A stretch of DNA of 5,823 bases, taken from NCBI GenBank assembly GCA_009904025.1, contig WYEE01000010.1, positions 1-5,823 of the forward strand. Direction: 5' to 3'. The DNA comes from Thermogladius sp. (GTDB lineage Archaea; Thermoproteota; Thermoprotei_A; Sulfolobales; Desulfurococcaceae). Both the position numbers and the translations under genes were made by a program. Positions 1-5,823 of the stretch are shown piece after piece; positions within the stretch are counted from its first letter, which is position 1, and every line of letters begins with the position of its first letter. The notes under the pieces were generated by a model. The model ran no database searches and was not told where the DNA came from. It worked only from the letters and a program-made list of their open reading frames with translations.

Positions 1-822
1 TTCCTCGGCTTATTCTACGCGATCGTTGCCTCTGGGTTGGCTTTGATATTCGGCGTGATGGATATAATCAACTTCGCGCACGGGGATCTAATAATGATTT
101 CAGCATACTTCACCTGGCTACTCTCCATGACCCTCAACCTAGACCCATTGCTCTCAATGCTGTTAACACTCCCAATCCTATTCCTCCTAGGCCTCGGGAT
201 CCAGAAGGGGCTGATAAACCCAGTCCTAGGGAAAGAGCCTCTTATACAGATAGCCGTGACAGTCGGCTTGGGGTTCGTCCTCCAGAATATAGCTCTCGGC
301 TACTTCAAAGCAGAGCCGAGAGGGTACCCTACACCATTGTTCTCGGGTGGTCTTAGTCTAGGTCCTTTCGTGATATATGAATCCAAGCTCGTCTCAGCCG
401 TGGTCTCACTCGTAGTCTTAATCCTGTTGAGCAGGTTCCTCGCCAAGACCAAGCTGGGGCTGGCTATGAGGGCTGTAACCGACGACAGGGCGAGCGCCAT
501 GCTAATGGGTATAAACGTGGGGAGAGTGTACTTGCTGACTTTTGCTATAGGGATGGTTCTAATAGGTGTGGCAGCAGGGTTATGGATGGAGATGGGCCAG
601 GTGACACCCTACCTTGGCACATCGTTCAGCCTGGTCTCATGGGTTGCAGTGGCTCTGGCGGGCCTGGGGAGCATACAGGGGTTGATTATCTCGGCGATAA
701 TTATCGGTGTAGCGCAGTCTCTAGGTAGCTTGATAAGCCCGTCTATCCAGATGGCTGTGGTATACCTGATATTCTTCTTCATCCTGTGGTTCAAGCCGAG
801 GGGTCTGTTTGCTAGGAGGTGA
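1..822 (+). CDS. livH: Branched-chain amino acid-type ABC transporter permease LivH, 5' end cut by window edge
   Basis: This is one of the two membrane permeases of a Liv/HAAT-type ABC importer, which moves a substrate (probably branched-chain amino acids) handed over by an extracellular binding protein. The frame is open from base 1, and its first residues, FLGLFYAIVASGLALIFGV, match the first membrane helix of the family. The TTG at 37 is therefore an internal leucine codon and the true start lies to the left, probably only a short distance away. Of the 273 visible residues, 23-29 are the family motif INFAHGD. About eight hydrophobic segments follow. Residues 142-172 (GLAMRAVTDDRASAMLMGINV and onward) are the cytoplasmic coupling loop that meets the ATPases. 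Residues 211-217 (GLGSIQG) and the C-terminal KPRGLFARR are also typical. The stop codon overlaps the start region of livM. Family assignment is firm; the substrate is not shown by the sequence. Confidence 0.93.
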   Translation, partial: FLGLFYAIVASGLALIFGVMDIINFAHGDLIMISAYFTWLLSMTLNLDPLLSMLLTLPILFLLGLGIQKGLINPVLGKEPLIQIAVTVGLGFVLQNIALGYFKAEPRGYPTPLFSGGLSLGPFVIYESKLVSAVVSLVVLILLSRFLAKTKLGLAMRAVTDDRASAMLMGINVGRVYLLTFAIGMVLIGVAAGLWMEMGQVTPYLGTSFSLVSWVAVALAGLGSIQGLIISAIIIGVAQSLGSLISPSIQMAVVYLIFFFILWFKPRGLFARR

Positions 823-823
823 T
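815..823 (+). promoter_or_regulatory. Ribosome binding site of livM, overlapping the livH stop codon
   Basis: GGAGGTGAT is a full nine-base complement to the usual archaeal 16S rRNA 3' end. It contains the livH stop TGA (820-822). It lies two bases too close to serve the ATG at 822 and overlaps the GTG at 819. It is well spaced for the in-frame GTG at 828, with 8 bases between GGAGG and the start. It therefore decides the start and suggests that ribosomes ending livH re-initiate on livM. Confidence 0.7.
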
Positions 824-827
824 GGAG

Positions 828-1781
828 GTGTTTAACAGAGAGATACTTCTCCCACTAGGAATATTCGAGGTACTGGTGATCGGTCTCGGCTTCGCGATAT
901 CAGGTAACAGCTACCTCATGTTGCTGGCTGCTCAGGTACTGTTGTTCGCCGTGTTCGTCGCGGCGTGGAACATTATAGGGGGCTTGACTGGGCAGCTTGA
1001 TTTGGCTTCAAGCGCCTACATGGCTTTGGGCGGTATAACGACATCCCTTCTCTGGATGAGGCTCGGCGTACCCCCTCTCCTAGGAGTCTTTGCTGGAGGC
1101 ATAGTGGCCATGGGCCTGGCTGTCTTGATAGGGCTACCGACATTCAGGTTCGGTGTGAAAGAGGTGTGGTATGCTTTGATGACCGCTTCACTCGTCGTCA
1201 TATTAAACAACCTCTTCAGGTACACTATGGGACCCTGGGACTTCTACCTGCCGTCTAAGTGGGGTTTAATCTACTCGAGGCCTAGAACGTACTTCGAGTT
1301 GTTCCTCATAATAGACGTGGTCTTGGTGATTGTGATACTTGTGAATGTATACATCTCGAACTCCAAAATAGGCTACTACCTGAGGAGCATTAGGGAGGAC
1401 GAGCTTGTATCCGAGTCTATCGGCGTTGACACGCGCTCATACAAGTTGAGGGCTCTAGCCATATATTCCTTCATCACCGGGGCGGCCGGGTTCCTGCAGA
1501 TCGTGATATACTCGAGCTTCTCATATAGGCTATTCGACACGGGCCTGGCGATAAGCATCGCCATCATGGGGATAATCGGGGGGTTGGGGTCTATAAGCGG
1601 GTCTATAACTTCAGCAGTGATATTCAGGACTCTGGGAGAATATTTACGTAGCAGTCTCGGTGGCGTGTTCCCCGGGTTAGACCTCTTGCTGTACGGTACC
1701 ATGCTGATAATCGTGGGCGTGCTTAAACCAGAGGGTTTGGCAGGGTTGTTCAACCAGGTTAGGAGGTGGCTTAGGAAGTGA
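828..1781 (+). CDS. livM: Branched-chain amino acid-type ABC transporter permease LivM
   Basis: This is the second permease of the importer and pairs with LivH to form the membrane channel. The start chosen is GTG 828 (317 residues), from the SD at 815-823. In-frame GTG 819 and ATG 822 are alternatives that add three or two residues. There are about nine hydrophobic segments. The family's AWNIIGGLTGQ block is near residues 46-56. The coupling loop LRSIREDELVSESIGVD is at about 185-201, followed by GGLGSISG near 251-258 and KPEGLAGL near the C-terminus, as in other LivM proteins. The conserved GQLSLGHAAF stretch is replaced by GQLDLASSAY, and the region around residues 110-150 is also divergent, so the protein is a distant member of the family. 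Its stop overlaps the livG start as GTGA. The LivM call is firm; the substrate is inferred. Confidence 0.9.
   Translation: MFNREILLPLGIFEVLVIGLGFAISGNSYLMLLAAQVLLFAVFVAAWNIIGGLTGQLDLASSAYMALGGITTSLLWMRLGVPPLLGVFAGGIVAMGLAVLIGLPTFRFGVKEVWYALMTASLVVILNNLFRYTMGPWDFYLPSKWGLIYSRPRTYFELFLIIDVVLVIVILVNVYISNSKIGYYLRSIREDELVSESIGVDTRSYKLRALAIYSFITGAAGFLQIVIYSSFSYRLFDTGLAISIAIMGIIGGLGSISGSITSAVIFRTLGEYLRSSLGGVFPGLDLLLYGTMLIIVGVLKPEGLAGLFNQVRRWLRK
1761..1769 (+). promoter_or_regulatory. Ribosome binding site of livG inside livM
   Basis: AGGAGGTGG lies within the last codons of livM, with 11 bases between GGAGG and the GTG at 1778. The spacing is a little long but usable. No comparable site precedes the later in-frame GTG at 1805, so it supports 1778 as the livG start. 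Confidence 0.55.
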
Positions 1782-2515
1782 GCGGGGCCAGGGCGATACT
1801 GAGGGTGGATGGGGTTACAAAGAGGTTCGGGGGTGTTGTCGCGTTAGACAACGTCTCGCTAGAAGTGGAGGAGGGCGGGATATACGGTCTCATAGGCCCC
1901 AACGGCTCCGGGAAGACAACATTATTCAACTGCATCACAGGGGTCTATAAACCCGATAAAGGGAGGGTGTTCTTCGATGGGAGGGATATAACGGGGTTGC
2001 AACCACATGTGATAGCTAGGCTAGGTGTGGCGAGGACTTGGCAGAAGGTGAGGCCTTTCAGGAATATAAAGGTGATAGACGCCGTCATCGCGGGCGGGTT
2101 GCTCAAGACGAGTAGCATTGGTGAGGCGAGGAAGATAGCTGAGGATGCTCTTGAGCTGGTGGGAGTAGCAAGGGGGGAGTGGGGTAAGCTGGGTAGCGAG
2201 ATATCTCTAATGGAGCACAAGCTCGTTGACCTGGCGAGGGCTATTGCAACCCAGCCTAGGCTACTTTTACTAGATGAGATCGCAGCCGGCTTGAGGCCCC
2301 ATGAACAGGAGAAGCTCGCTGAAGTCATCAGGAGGGTTTGGAGAGAGCGGGGTCTGACGATCATTGTTGTAGAGCACGTTATGAAATTCGTTATGTCCCT
2401 CAGCAGGAAGATATTCGTGCTACATGAAGGTAGGCTGATCGCGGAGGGAGCGCCTGAGGAAATCGCCTCAAACCCTAAAGTCATAGAAGCATATCTAGGT
2501 ATAAGGCCTGCGTGA
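1778..2515 (+). CDS. livG: Branched-chain amino acid-type ABC transporter ATP-binding protein LivG
   Basis: This is one of two cytoplasmic ATPases that drive the importer (245 residues, close to the family norm). The Walker A motif GPNGSGKTT is at residues 40-48, the Q-loop glutamine is in RTWQK (Q89), the Walker B motif LLLLDE ends at D166-E167, and the switch histidine is H200 in VVEH. The RTWQ...PFRNI segment and the C-terminal EAYLGI are typical of LivG. The ABC signature is degenerate: where LSGGQ would stand, residues 142-146 read ISLME, keeping the serine but losing both glycines. Some LivG relatives carry similar variants, so this is a family trait rather than proof of inactivity. The start GTG 1778 overlaps the livM stop (GTGA), which points to translational coupling. 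The LivG assignment over LivF rests on the RTWQ block and gene order. Confidence 0.92.
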   Translation: MSGARAILRVDGVTKRFGGVVALDNVSLEVEEGGIYGLIGPNGSGKTTLFNCITGVYKPDKGRVFFDGRDITGLQPHVIARLGVARTWQKVRPFRNIKVIDAVIAGGLLKTSSIGEARKIAEDALELVGVARGEWGKLGSEISLMEHKLVDLARAIATQPRLLLLDEIAAGLRPHEQEKLAEVIRRVWRERGLTIIVVEHVMKFVMSLSRKIFVLHEGRLIAEGAPEEIASNPKVIEAYLGIRPA

Positions 2516-2519
2516 GGTG
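2514..2519 (+). promoter_or_regulatory. Ribosome binding site of livF, overlapping the livG stop codon
   Basis: GAGGTG begins inside the livG TGA (2513-2515). It leaves 8 bases between GAGG and the GTG at 2526, the same spacing as at livM. It overlaps the first in-frame GTG (2517), ruling that out as the likely start, and is rather far from the ATG at 2535. Confidence 0.6.
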
Positions 2520-2525
2520 TGTGTT

Positions 2526-3242
2526 GTGGATAGGATGCTCGAGCTCAGAAACGTGAACGCGGGCTACGGGGAGTTCAAGGTGCTGAACAACATCTCCCTC
2601 CACGTCGATAAGGGGGAGATAGTCGGGGTGGTCGGCCCTAACGGGGCGGGCAAGACAACCCTCTTGAAGACTATAATGGGTTACACGACTCTCTACGGGG
2701 GAAGCATATTTTTCAAAGGCGTCGACATAACGTGGAGGAAAGTCTACGAGAGAGTGGGCCTTGGATTAACGATGGTTCCCGAGGGGAGGGGTCTATTCCC
2801 TAATCTAACAGTTGAGGAGAACCTTCTCGCAGGGGCGTATCTTGAGAGGAACTATTCCAAGATAAGAGATAGGCTTGAATTCGTCTACAGCGTCTTCCCC
2901 AGGCTGAAGGAGAGGAGGAGCCAGCTAGCGGGCTCGTTGTCCGGGGGTGAGGCGCAGATGCTGGCTCTAGCCAGGGGTTTAATGAGCTCGCCTGAACTAC
3001 TTTTAATAGACGAGATGAGCCTTGGACTAGCGCCTAAAATAGTGCTCTCACTATTCGACCTTGTTGGAAAGTTGAATAGGGAACACGGTATTACAATGCT
3101 CATAGTTGAGCAACACGTGAAAAACCTTCTCGAGATATCTAACAGGGGTTACGTCATCGAGAACGGTAGGATAGTTTTAGAGGGGGATAGCAGGAGCCTC
3201 CTAGCAAACGAGATGTTGAAGAAAGCATACCTGATATACTAG
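2526..3242 (+). CDS. livF: Branched-chain amino acid-type ABC transporter ATP-binding protein LivF
   Basis: This is the second ATPase of the importer, expected to dimerise with LivG beneath the LivH-LivM channel. From GTG 2526 it has 238 residues, close to the usual LivF length; GTG 2517 (241 residues) and ATG 2535 are alternatives. The Walker A motif GPNGAGKTT is at 37-45. VPEGRGLFPNLTVEENL at 84-100 is the LivF hallmark, with glutamate where many ABC proteins have the Q-loop glutamine. The signature LSGGE is intact at 138-142, Walker B ends at D162-E163, and the switch histidine is H197 in VEQH. The gene ends the operon; the next gene is convergent. Unlike LivG it has a full consensus signature, so the LivG-LivF pair probably has two unequal ATP sites. 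Confidence 0.93.
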   Translation: MDRMLELRNVNAGYGEFKVLNNISLHVDKGEIVGVVGPNGAGKTTLLKTIMGYTTLYGGSIFFKGVDITWRKVYERVGLGLTMVPEGRGLFPNLTVEENLLAGAYLERNYSKIRDRLEFVYSVFPRLKERRSQLAGSLSGGEAQMLALARGLMSSPELLLIDEMSLGLAPKIVLSLFDLVGKLNREHGITMLIVEQHVKNLLEISNRGYVIENGRIVLEGDSRSLLANEMLKKAYLIY

Positions 3243-3245
3243 CCA

Positions 3246-3254
3246 TTATTTTCT
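3246..3254 (+). terminator. Possible T-rich transcription terminator of the liv operon
   Basis: TTATTTTCT follows the livF stop by three bases on the plus strand. Short T-runs after genes are a common termination signal in archaea. The tract is weak, has no hairpin, and already lies inside the 3' end of the opposing pckG gene, so the call is tentative. Confidence 0.25.
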
Positions 3255-5138
3255 GTCAAGCCTGAAGGGGTCGATGTAATCGCCGTACCTGGCTCTAGCC
3301 TCCTCCAGCCTCTTCAACTGTTCTCTCATGACCTCGAAGAAGACTGGCGGCGTGTCTGGTACCTTACTGTATATACTTGTTATCCTCGTAATCCTCTCGA
3401 TCTGCTTCGCAACCCTGATCTTAAACTGCTCCCTGTAAGACTCCTCCCTATACTCCTTGTTCAAAACCTCGCCAAACAGCTTTTCCAAATCGTTGTACAC
3501 AGGTATTAAGCCTGTCGGGGATTCAACCGCCTCAACATCCCCGTGTGCTCTAAGCTCAATCCACTTCAGCCACACGATTTTATCCGTCTTCTCGTTCAGG
3601 AACCGGCCATCCTTGTCCCTCAAGAAATAGTTTACGCTGTAGATCCTAGGGGTCTTCTCGAGCTTCCCCGCGAAATCCAAGTGTAGCCTTAGGAACTCGC
3701 CCGGGGAGACTGAGAGGAAGTCGAGTATCGCGTAGGGGTTGAACTCCTTGACCCCAACCTGGCCTAGGACTGCGGCAGTCCTCTCGGACTCTACTGCAGC
3801 GGCTTTCGTCACATTCCCGTGAACCCAGTCGAACGCCTCCTCAACCGGTACGTTTGTATCCGAGTCCCTGCCGCCGAAAACCATGGCCTCCACAGTCACC
3901 CCCATAGGGTCTTCTATCCTTGGATCCAGGTTTCTAAGGTAGCTCAAGTGCGTTGTAAACCTGGCGTTCGGGTGGGATGGGAGGATCTCTCTCCCGCTCT
4001 CGTCCTTCAACCCCTCCCCCCAGGGCCCAGCGTAGTTGAGACCCCTCCTAGGGGGCTCCGGCCTACCCCTCCACCATACGTCCCCGTCCTCGGTTAGGAG
4101 TATGTTGCTGAATATAACCTCTGTATCAGGGTGTAGTAGGATCCTGTAAATCTCCGGGTCGTCGACCGGGTTAACGCCATCTATTATGCCGAAGGAGCCG
4201 ATCTCCGGGTTGATAGCCCTGGGTTCACCCTTGTACGCGTGTATTATGGCTAGGTCGTCGCCGACCAGGGTGTCCGCTAGTAGAGCCGTCGAAGTTTTAC
4301 CGCAACCCGCCGGATAGGCTCCCGTGATATATGTTACCCTGCCCCCGGGCCCCTTCACGCCCACGATGAACATGTGCTCGCATAGGAAGCCTTCTCTCCT
4401 ACCCTTGTTCACGCATAGGCGTAGCGATAGTTTCTTCAAGCCAACGGTGTTCCCAGCGTACTGTGTGTTGACACTGTAGACGATGTTGTCGTCCAAGTCT
4501 ATGTAAATCCTCCTCTTACTGATGTTGGAGCTCCACCCCAGCTCATTCCTCTCACCGGTCGCGTGTAGGAACCTCATGTAGTCCAGGCCAGCTCCCTTCT
4601 CGATGAACACTTCGTAGCAGGCTCTGTAGAGTATGTTCTCGCTGTGCGCGACGTACGCTGAATCAGTTATTTGAACCGCGTAGAGGGAGAAGGGCGAGTT
4701 CCTCGGGCCGAAGCAGTAGAAGCCTATGAACATCAACCTGCCCTTCATAACCCCCTTGAACAATTCCCTAATCTCCGCCAGACCCCTCTCTCTATCAAAC
4801 GTGTTGACCATGGGTATACTCTGCCCAGGTGGCACAAGTATCCTAGTGTTCTCCCTGTCTCTAGCCAGGTCGAATAAGCCGTCGAAGTGAACCGTCTTAC
4901 CCTTATACTTCGTGGGCAGCTCCTCCTTGTTCTCCAGCGCGTACCTCCTTATGAACTCTATGTCCTGGGGCGATCCCGTGTTAACATATATTCGCTCGGG
5001 CTGAGTAAGCTCGACTACTTCGGCAACCCACCTGTGGAGCCTCGGGTCGGGTATCGCTAGAAGCCTCTCCAAATGCTCTCTGCTCGCATACCCGGCCAAC
5101 CTCTCAACTATACTCCCCGCACCGGTATCCATATTCAA
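3246..5138 (-). CDS. pckG: Phosphoenolpyruvate carboxykinase (GTP), archaeal type
   Basis: This cytoplasmic enzyme interconverts oxaloacetate + GTP and phosphoenolpyruvate + CO2 + GDP, feeding gluconeogenesis or, in reverse, replenishing oxaloacetate. It has 630 residues, a usual full length. ARDRENTR (90-99) carries the substrate-binding arginine, R93 by alignment from memory. K236 (LKK) and H255 (CEHM) match two metal ligands. The GTP P-loop YPAGCGKTS spans 275-283 and keeps the family's reactive cysteine as C279. VGDDLA at 292-297 supplies the metal-binding aspartates D294-D295. FGGRDSD starts at 421. The mobile lid corresponds to about 451-466. The NWFR...WPGFGEN region of bacterial and animal enzymes reads NYFLRDKDGRFLNEKTDK here, which I take as the archaeal form. 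The start TTG 5138 is chosen for its SD; ATG 5132 would remove only two residues. Nothing suggests the ATP-type enzyme. Confidence 0.95.
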   Translation of the reverse strand: MNMDTGAGSIVERLAGYASREHLERLLAIPDPRLHRWVAEVVELTQPERIYVNTGSPQDIEFIRRYALENKEELPTKYKGKTVHFDGLFDLARDRENTRILVPPGQSIPMVNTFDRERGLAEIRELFKGVMKGRLMFIGFYCFGPRNSPFSLYAVQITDSAYVAHSENILYRACYEVFIEKGAGLDYMRFLHATGERNELGWSSNISKRRIYIDLDDNIVYSVNTQYAGNTVGLKKLSLRLCVNKGRREGFLCEHMFIVGVKGPGGRVTYITGAYPAGCGKTSTALLADTLVGDDLAIIHAYKGEPRAINPEIGSFGIIDGVNPVDDPEIYRILLHPDTEVIFSNILLTEDGDVWWRGRPEPPRRGLNYAGPWGEGLKDESGREILPSHPNARFTTHLSYLRNLDPRIEDPMGVTVEAMVFGGRDSDTNVPVEEAFDWVHGNVTKAAAVESERTAAVLGQVGVKEFNPYAILDFLSVSPGEFLRLHLDFAGKLEKTPRIYSVNYFLRDKDGRFLNEKTDKIVWLKWIELRAHGDVEAVESPTGLIPVYNDLEKLFGEVLNKEYREESYREQFKIRVAKQIERITRITSIYSKVPDTPPVFFEVMREQLKRLEEARARYGDYIDPFRLDRK

Positions 5139-5196
5139 AAAGCATTCACCTGGAGGGCACCCTAAATAAACATATACGTCTTTACAATATATACGT
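5139..5196 (-). promoter_or_regulatory. Probable promoter region of pckG
   Basis: This 58-base gap between the upstream gene and pckG is much richer in A and T than its surroundings. Two TATA-like tracts are visible on the minus strand. GTATATATT (5194-5186) would place the transcript start near 5165, leaving a short leader that includes the SD. GTTTATTTA (5170-5162) would place the start almost at the codon. The first fits better with the SD. pckG could also be read through from the upstream gene, which has the same orientation. The sequence does not prove which tract is used. Confidence 0.45.
5146..5151 (-). promoter_or_regulatory. Ribosome binding site of pckG
   Basis: AGGTGA on the minus strand ends seven bases before the TTG at 5138 and thirteen before the in-frame ATG at 5132. 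The spacing favours the TTG start. An ATG directly after it (5145-5143) is out of frame and opens only a 13-codon frame. Confidence 0.55.
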
Positions 5197-5206
5197 CTAA
5201 CGTATA
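5173..5206. repeat. Three copies of heptamer TATACGT, two forming a palindrome; candidate operator
   Basis: Plus-strand copies of TATACGT lie at 5173-5179 and 5190-5196, 17 bases apart. The inverted copy ACGTATA is at 5200-5206. The last two form a perfect 7+3+7 palindrome (5190-5206) whose centre is the stop codon of the upstream gene. The direct pair also extends to ten identical bases (ATATACGTCT). The cluster covers the better TATA-like tract of pckG, so a bound protein could block or assist initiation. A role as an RNA hairpin ending the upstream transcript is the alternative. Confidence 0.45.
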
Positions 5207-5823
5207 ATCCTTATATTGTTCTCCCCGAGGAAAACCCTGTACTCCTCATCCCGCTTCAACATCCTATATGCCCTCGTGATGGTGGGCGATTTCAGCAGGT
5301 ATTCATTGAAGAATACCACTGCAAACCTGACAACGGGTTGTAGCAACCTCAACGGCAGCTCGTTTAGGGAGATGAGGGTGAGAAGGTCGAATGGGGTTGG
5401 CACGATCTCGTCCAGGGTAATATAGTCGGCATCCTTATTCCTCCTCAACTCAAGGTATGCGTCAACGTAGTTGTCTACGACAACGAAGTCCCCGATTGCT
5501 TGGATGGGTTTAACCTCTCTCTTGAAAGCGGTGATCCATTCTTCCGGGTCTATTCTATCGTAGACATCCGCTTTAATCAGCAGCGACGCTATCTCGGCAA
5601 CCCTGCTCCTAACCTCAGCGGGATCCATCACGCCGGCGTAGCAGTGGATTCTCCGCTCTAACCTCCTGAGGAGGCGTAGGATAGGGTGCCACAATCTGAT
5701 ATAGCCTCCTGGTATGTCTAGTTCGGGGAGTCCCCTGCCCTCGAGTAAAGCCTGGCAGACATTCCTCGGTATTGGTACTGCGAAAAGACCCTGTGTCTCC
5801 TCGATGAAGCCAGCTAGCCTCCT
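5197..5823 (-). CDS. Hypothetical protein, C-terminal 208 residues; start lies beyond the right edge
   Basis: The frame is open from the right edge to a TAG at 5199-5197. No ATG or GTG occurs before residue 44, and the TTG at 5694 has sensible coding sequence upstream (e.g. GLFAVPIPRNV, LPELDIPGGYI), so the gene is cut by the window rather than starting there. Codon use (AGG arginine, ATA isoleucine) matches the neighbours. I do not recognise the family. The visible part looks soluble and mixed in fold. It has a basic helix (HPILRLLRRLERRIH, about 46-60), an acidic-helical stretch (68-100), a segment PTPFDLLTLISLNELPLRLL, a hydrophobic stretch near 163-176 that is probably a buried or amphipathic helix, and a charged end (MLKRDEEYRVFLGENNIRIIR). 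No nucleotide-binding loop, zinc site or membrane anchor is evident. It precedes pckG in the same direction with a 58-base gap, so co-transcription is possible but not shown. Confidence 0.75.
   Translation of the reverse strand, partial: RRLAGFIEETQGLFAVPIPRNVCQALLEGRGLPELDIPGGYIRLWHPILRLLRRLERRIHCYAGVMDPAEVRSRVAEIASLLIKADVYDRIDPEEWITAFKREVKPIQAIGDFVVVDNYVDAYLELRRNKDADYITLDEIVPTPFDLLTLISLNELPLRLLQPVVRFAVVFFNEYLLKSPTITRAYRMLKRDEEYRVFLGENNIRIIR

Noticed and set aside
37..822. livH starting at TTG 37
   Set aside because: The frame is open to base 1 and the residues before 37 belong to the conserved first membrane helix, so this is an internal leucine codon of a truncated gene.
1376..1753. 125-codon open frame antisense to livM
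   Set aside because: It lies wholly inside the membrane-protein gene livM, has no SD-supported start and shows no recognisable domain.
1945..2484. 179-codon open frame antisense to livG
   Set aside because: The opposite strand clearly encodes an ABC ATPase with all main motifs. The antisense translation is serine- and proline-rich with no domain, as expected of a shadow frame in this codon usage.
3819..4097. 92-codon plus-strand frame inside pckG
   Set aside because: It is a proline-rich shadow of the conserved PEP carboxykinase core (residues about 350-440) with no independent support.
5104..5145. Thirteen-codon frame starting at an ATG just after the pckG SD on the minus strand
   Set aside because: The ATG sits directly against the SD, too close for initiation, and the frame ends quickly inside pckG. 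The TTG at 5138 is better placed and in the conserved frame.
5190..5206. Bacterial-type intrinsic terminator for the right-hand gene
   Set aside because: The 7-base stem with a 3-base loop could fold in RNA, but it is AT-rich, overlaps the stop codon and is not followed by a T-run. Archaeal termination does not normally use hairpins, so a DNA-level site is preferred.

Overview
The window reads as ordinary chromosomal DNA of a hyperthermophilic archaeon, most likely of the Thermoproteota (crenarchaea). The clues are a 630-residue archaeal-type GTP-dependent PEP carboxykinase, arginine encoded mostly by AGG/AGA, isoleucine often encoded by ATA, strong GGTG-type Shine-Dalgarno sites inside a tightly overlapping operon, GTG and TTG start codons, and a short AT-rich intergenic region with TATA-like tracts. 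The genus cannot be fixed from the sequence alone.

Left half (1-3242, plus strand): the distal four genes of an ABC importer of the branched-chain amino acid (HAAT/Liv) family. They are two permeases, livH (cut by the left edge) and livM, then two ATPases, livG and livF. The genes overlap or abut, and each SD lies in or against the end of the preceding gene, so they look like one translationally coupled transcript. The periplasmic-type binding protein and the promoter are not in the window and would be expected to the left. The substrate is inferred from family only. Branched-chain amino acids are most likely, but amides, urea or other amino acids are used by relatives.

Middle (3246-5138, minus strand): pckG, converging on livF with only three bases between the two stop codons. 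It links oxaloacetate to phosphoenolpyruvate, which would join amino acid-derived carbon (if this cell grows on peptides) to sugar synthesis. That link to the transporter is plausible but inferred, because the two units are on opposite strands.

Right (5139-5823): a 58-base AT-rich gap upstream of pckG holds its probable promoter. Three copies of the heptamer TATACGT/ACGTATA lie in and beside it, two of them forming a perfect palindrome around the stop codon of the next gene. That next gene, on the minus strand, is open to the right edge (208 residues visible) and I do not recognise its family.

I found no RNA gene, mobile element, CRISPR array or defence system. No new multi-gene system is visible. 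The best leads are the heptamer cluster at the pckG promoter, the unidentified gene beside it, and the asymmetric ATPase signature motifs of the transporter.
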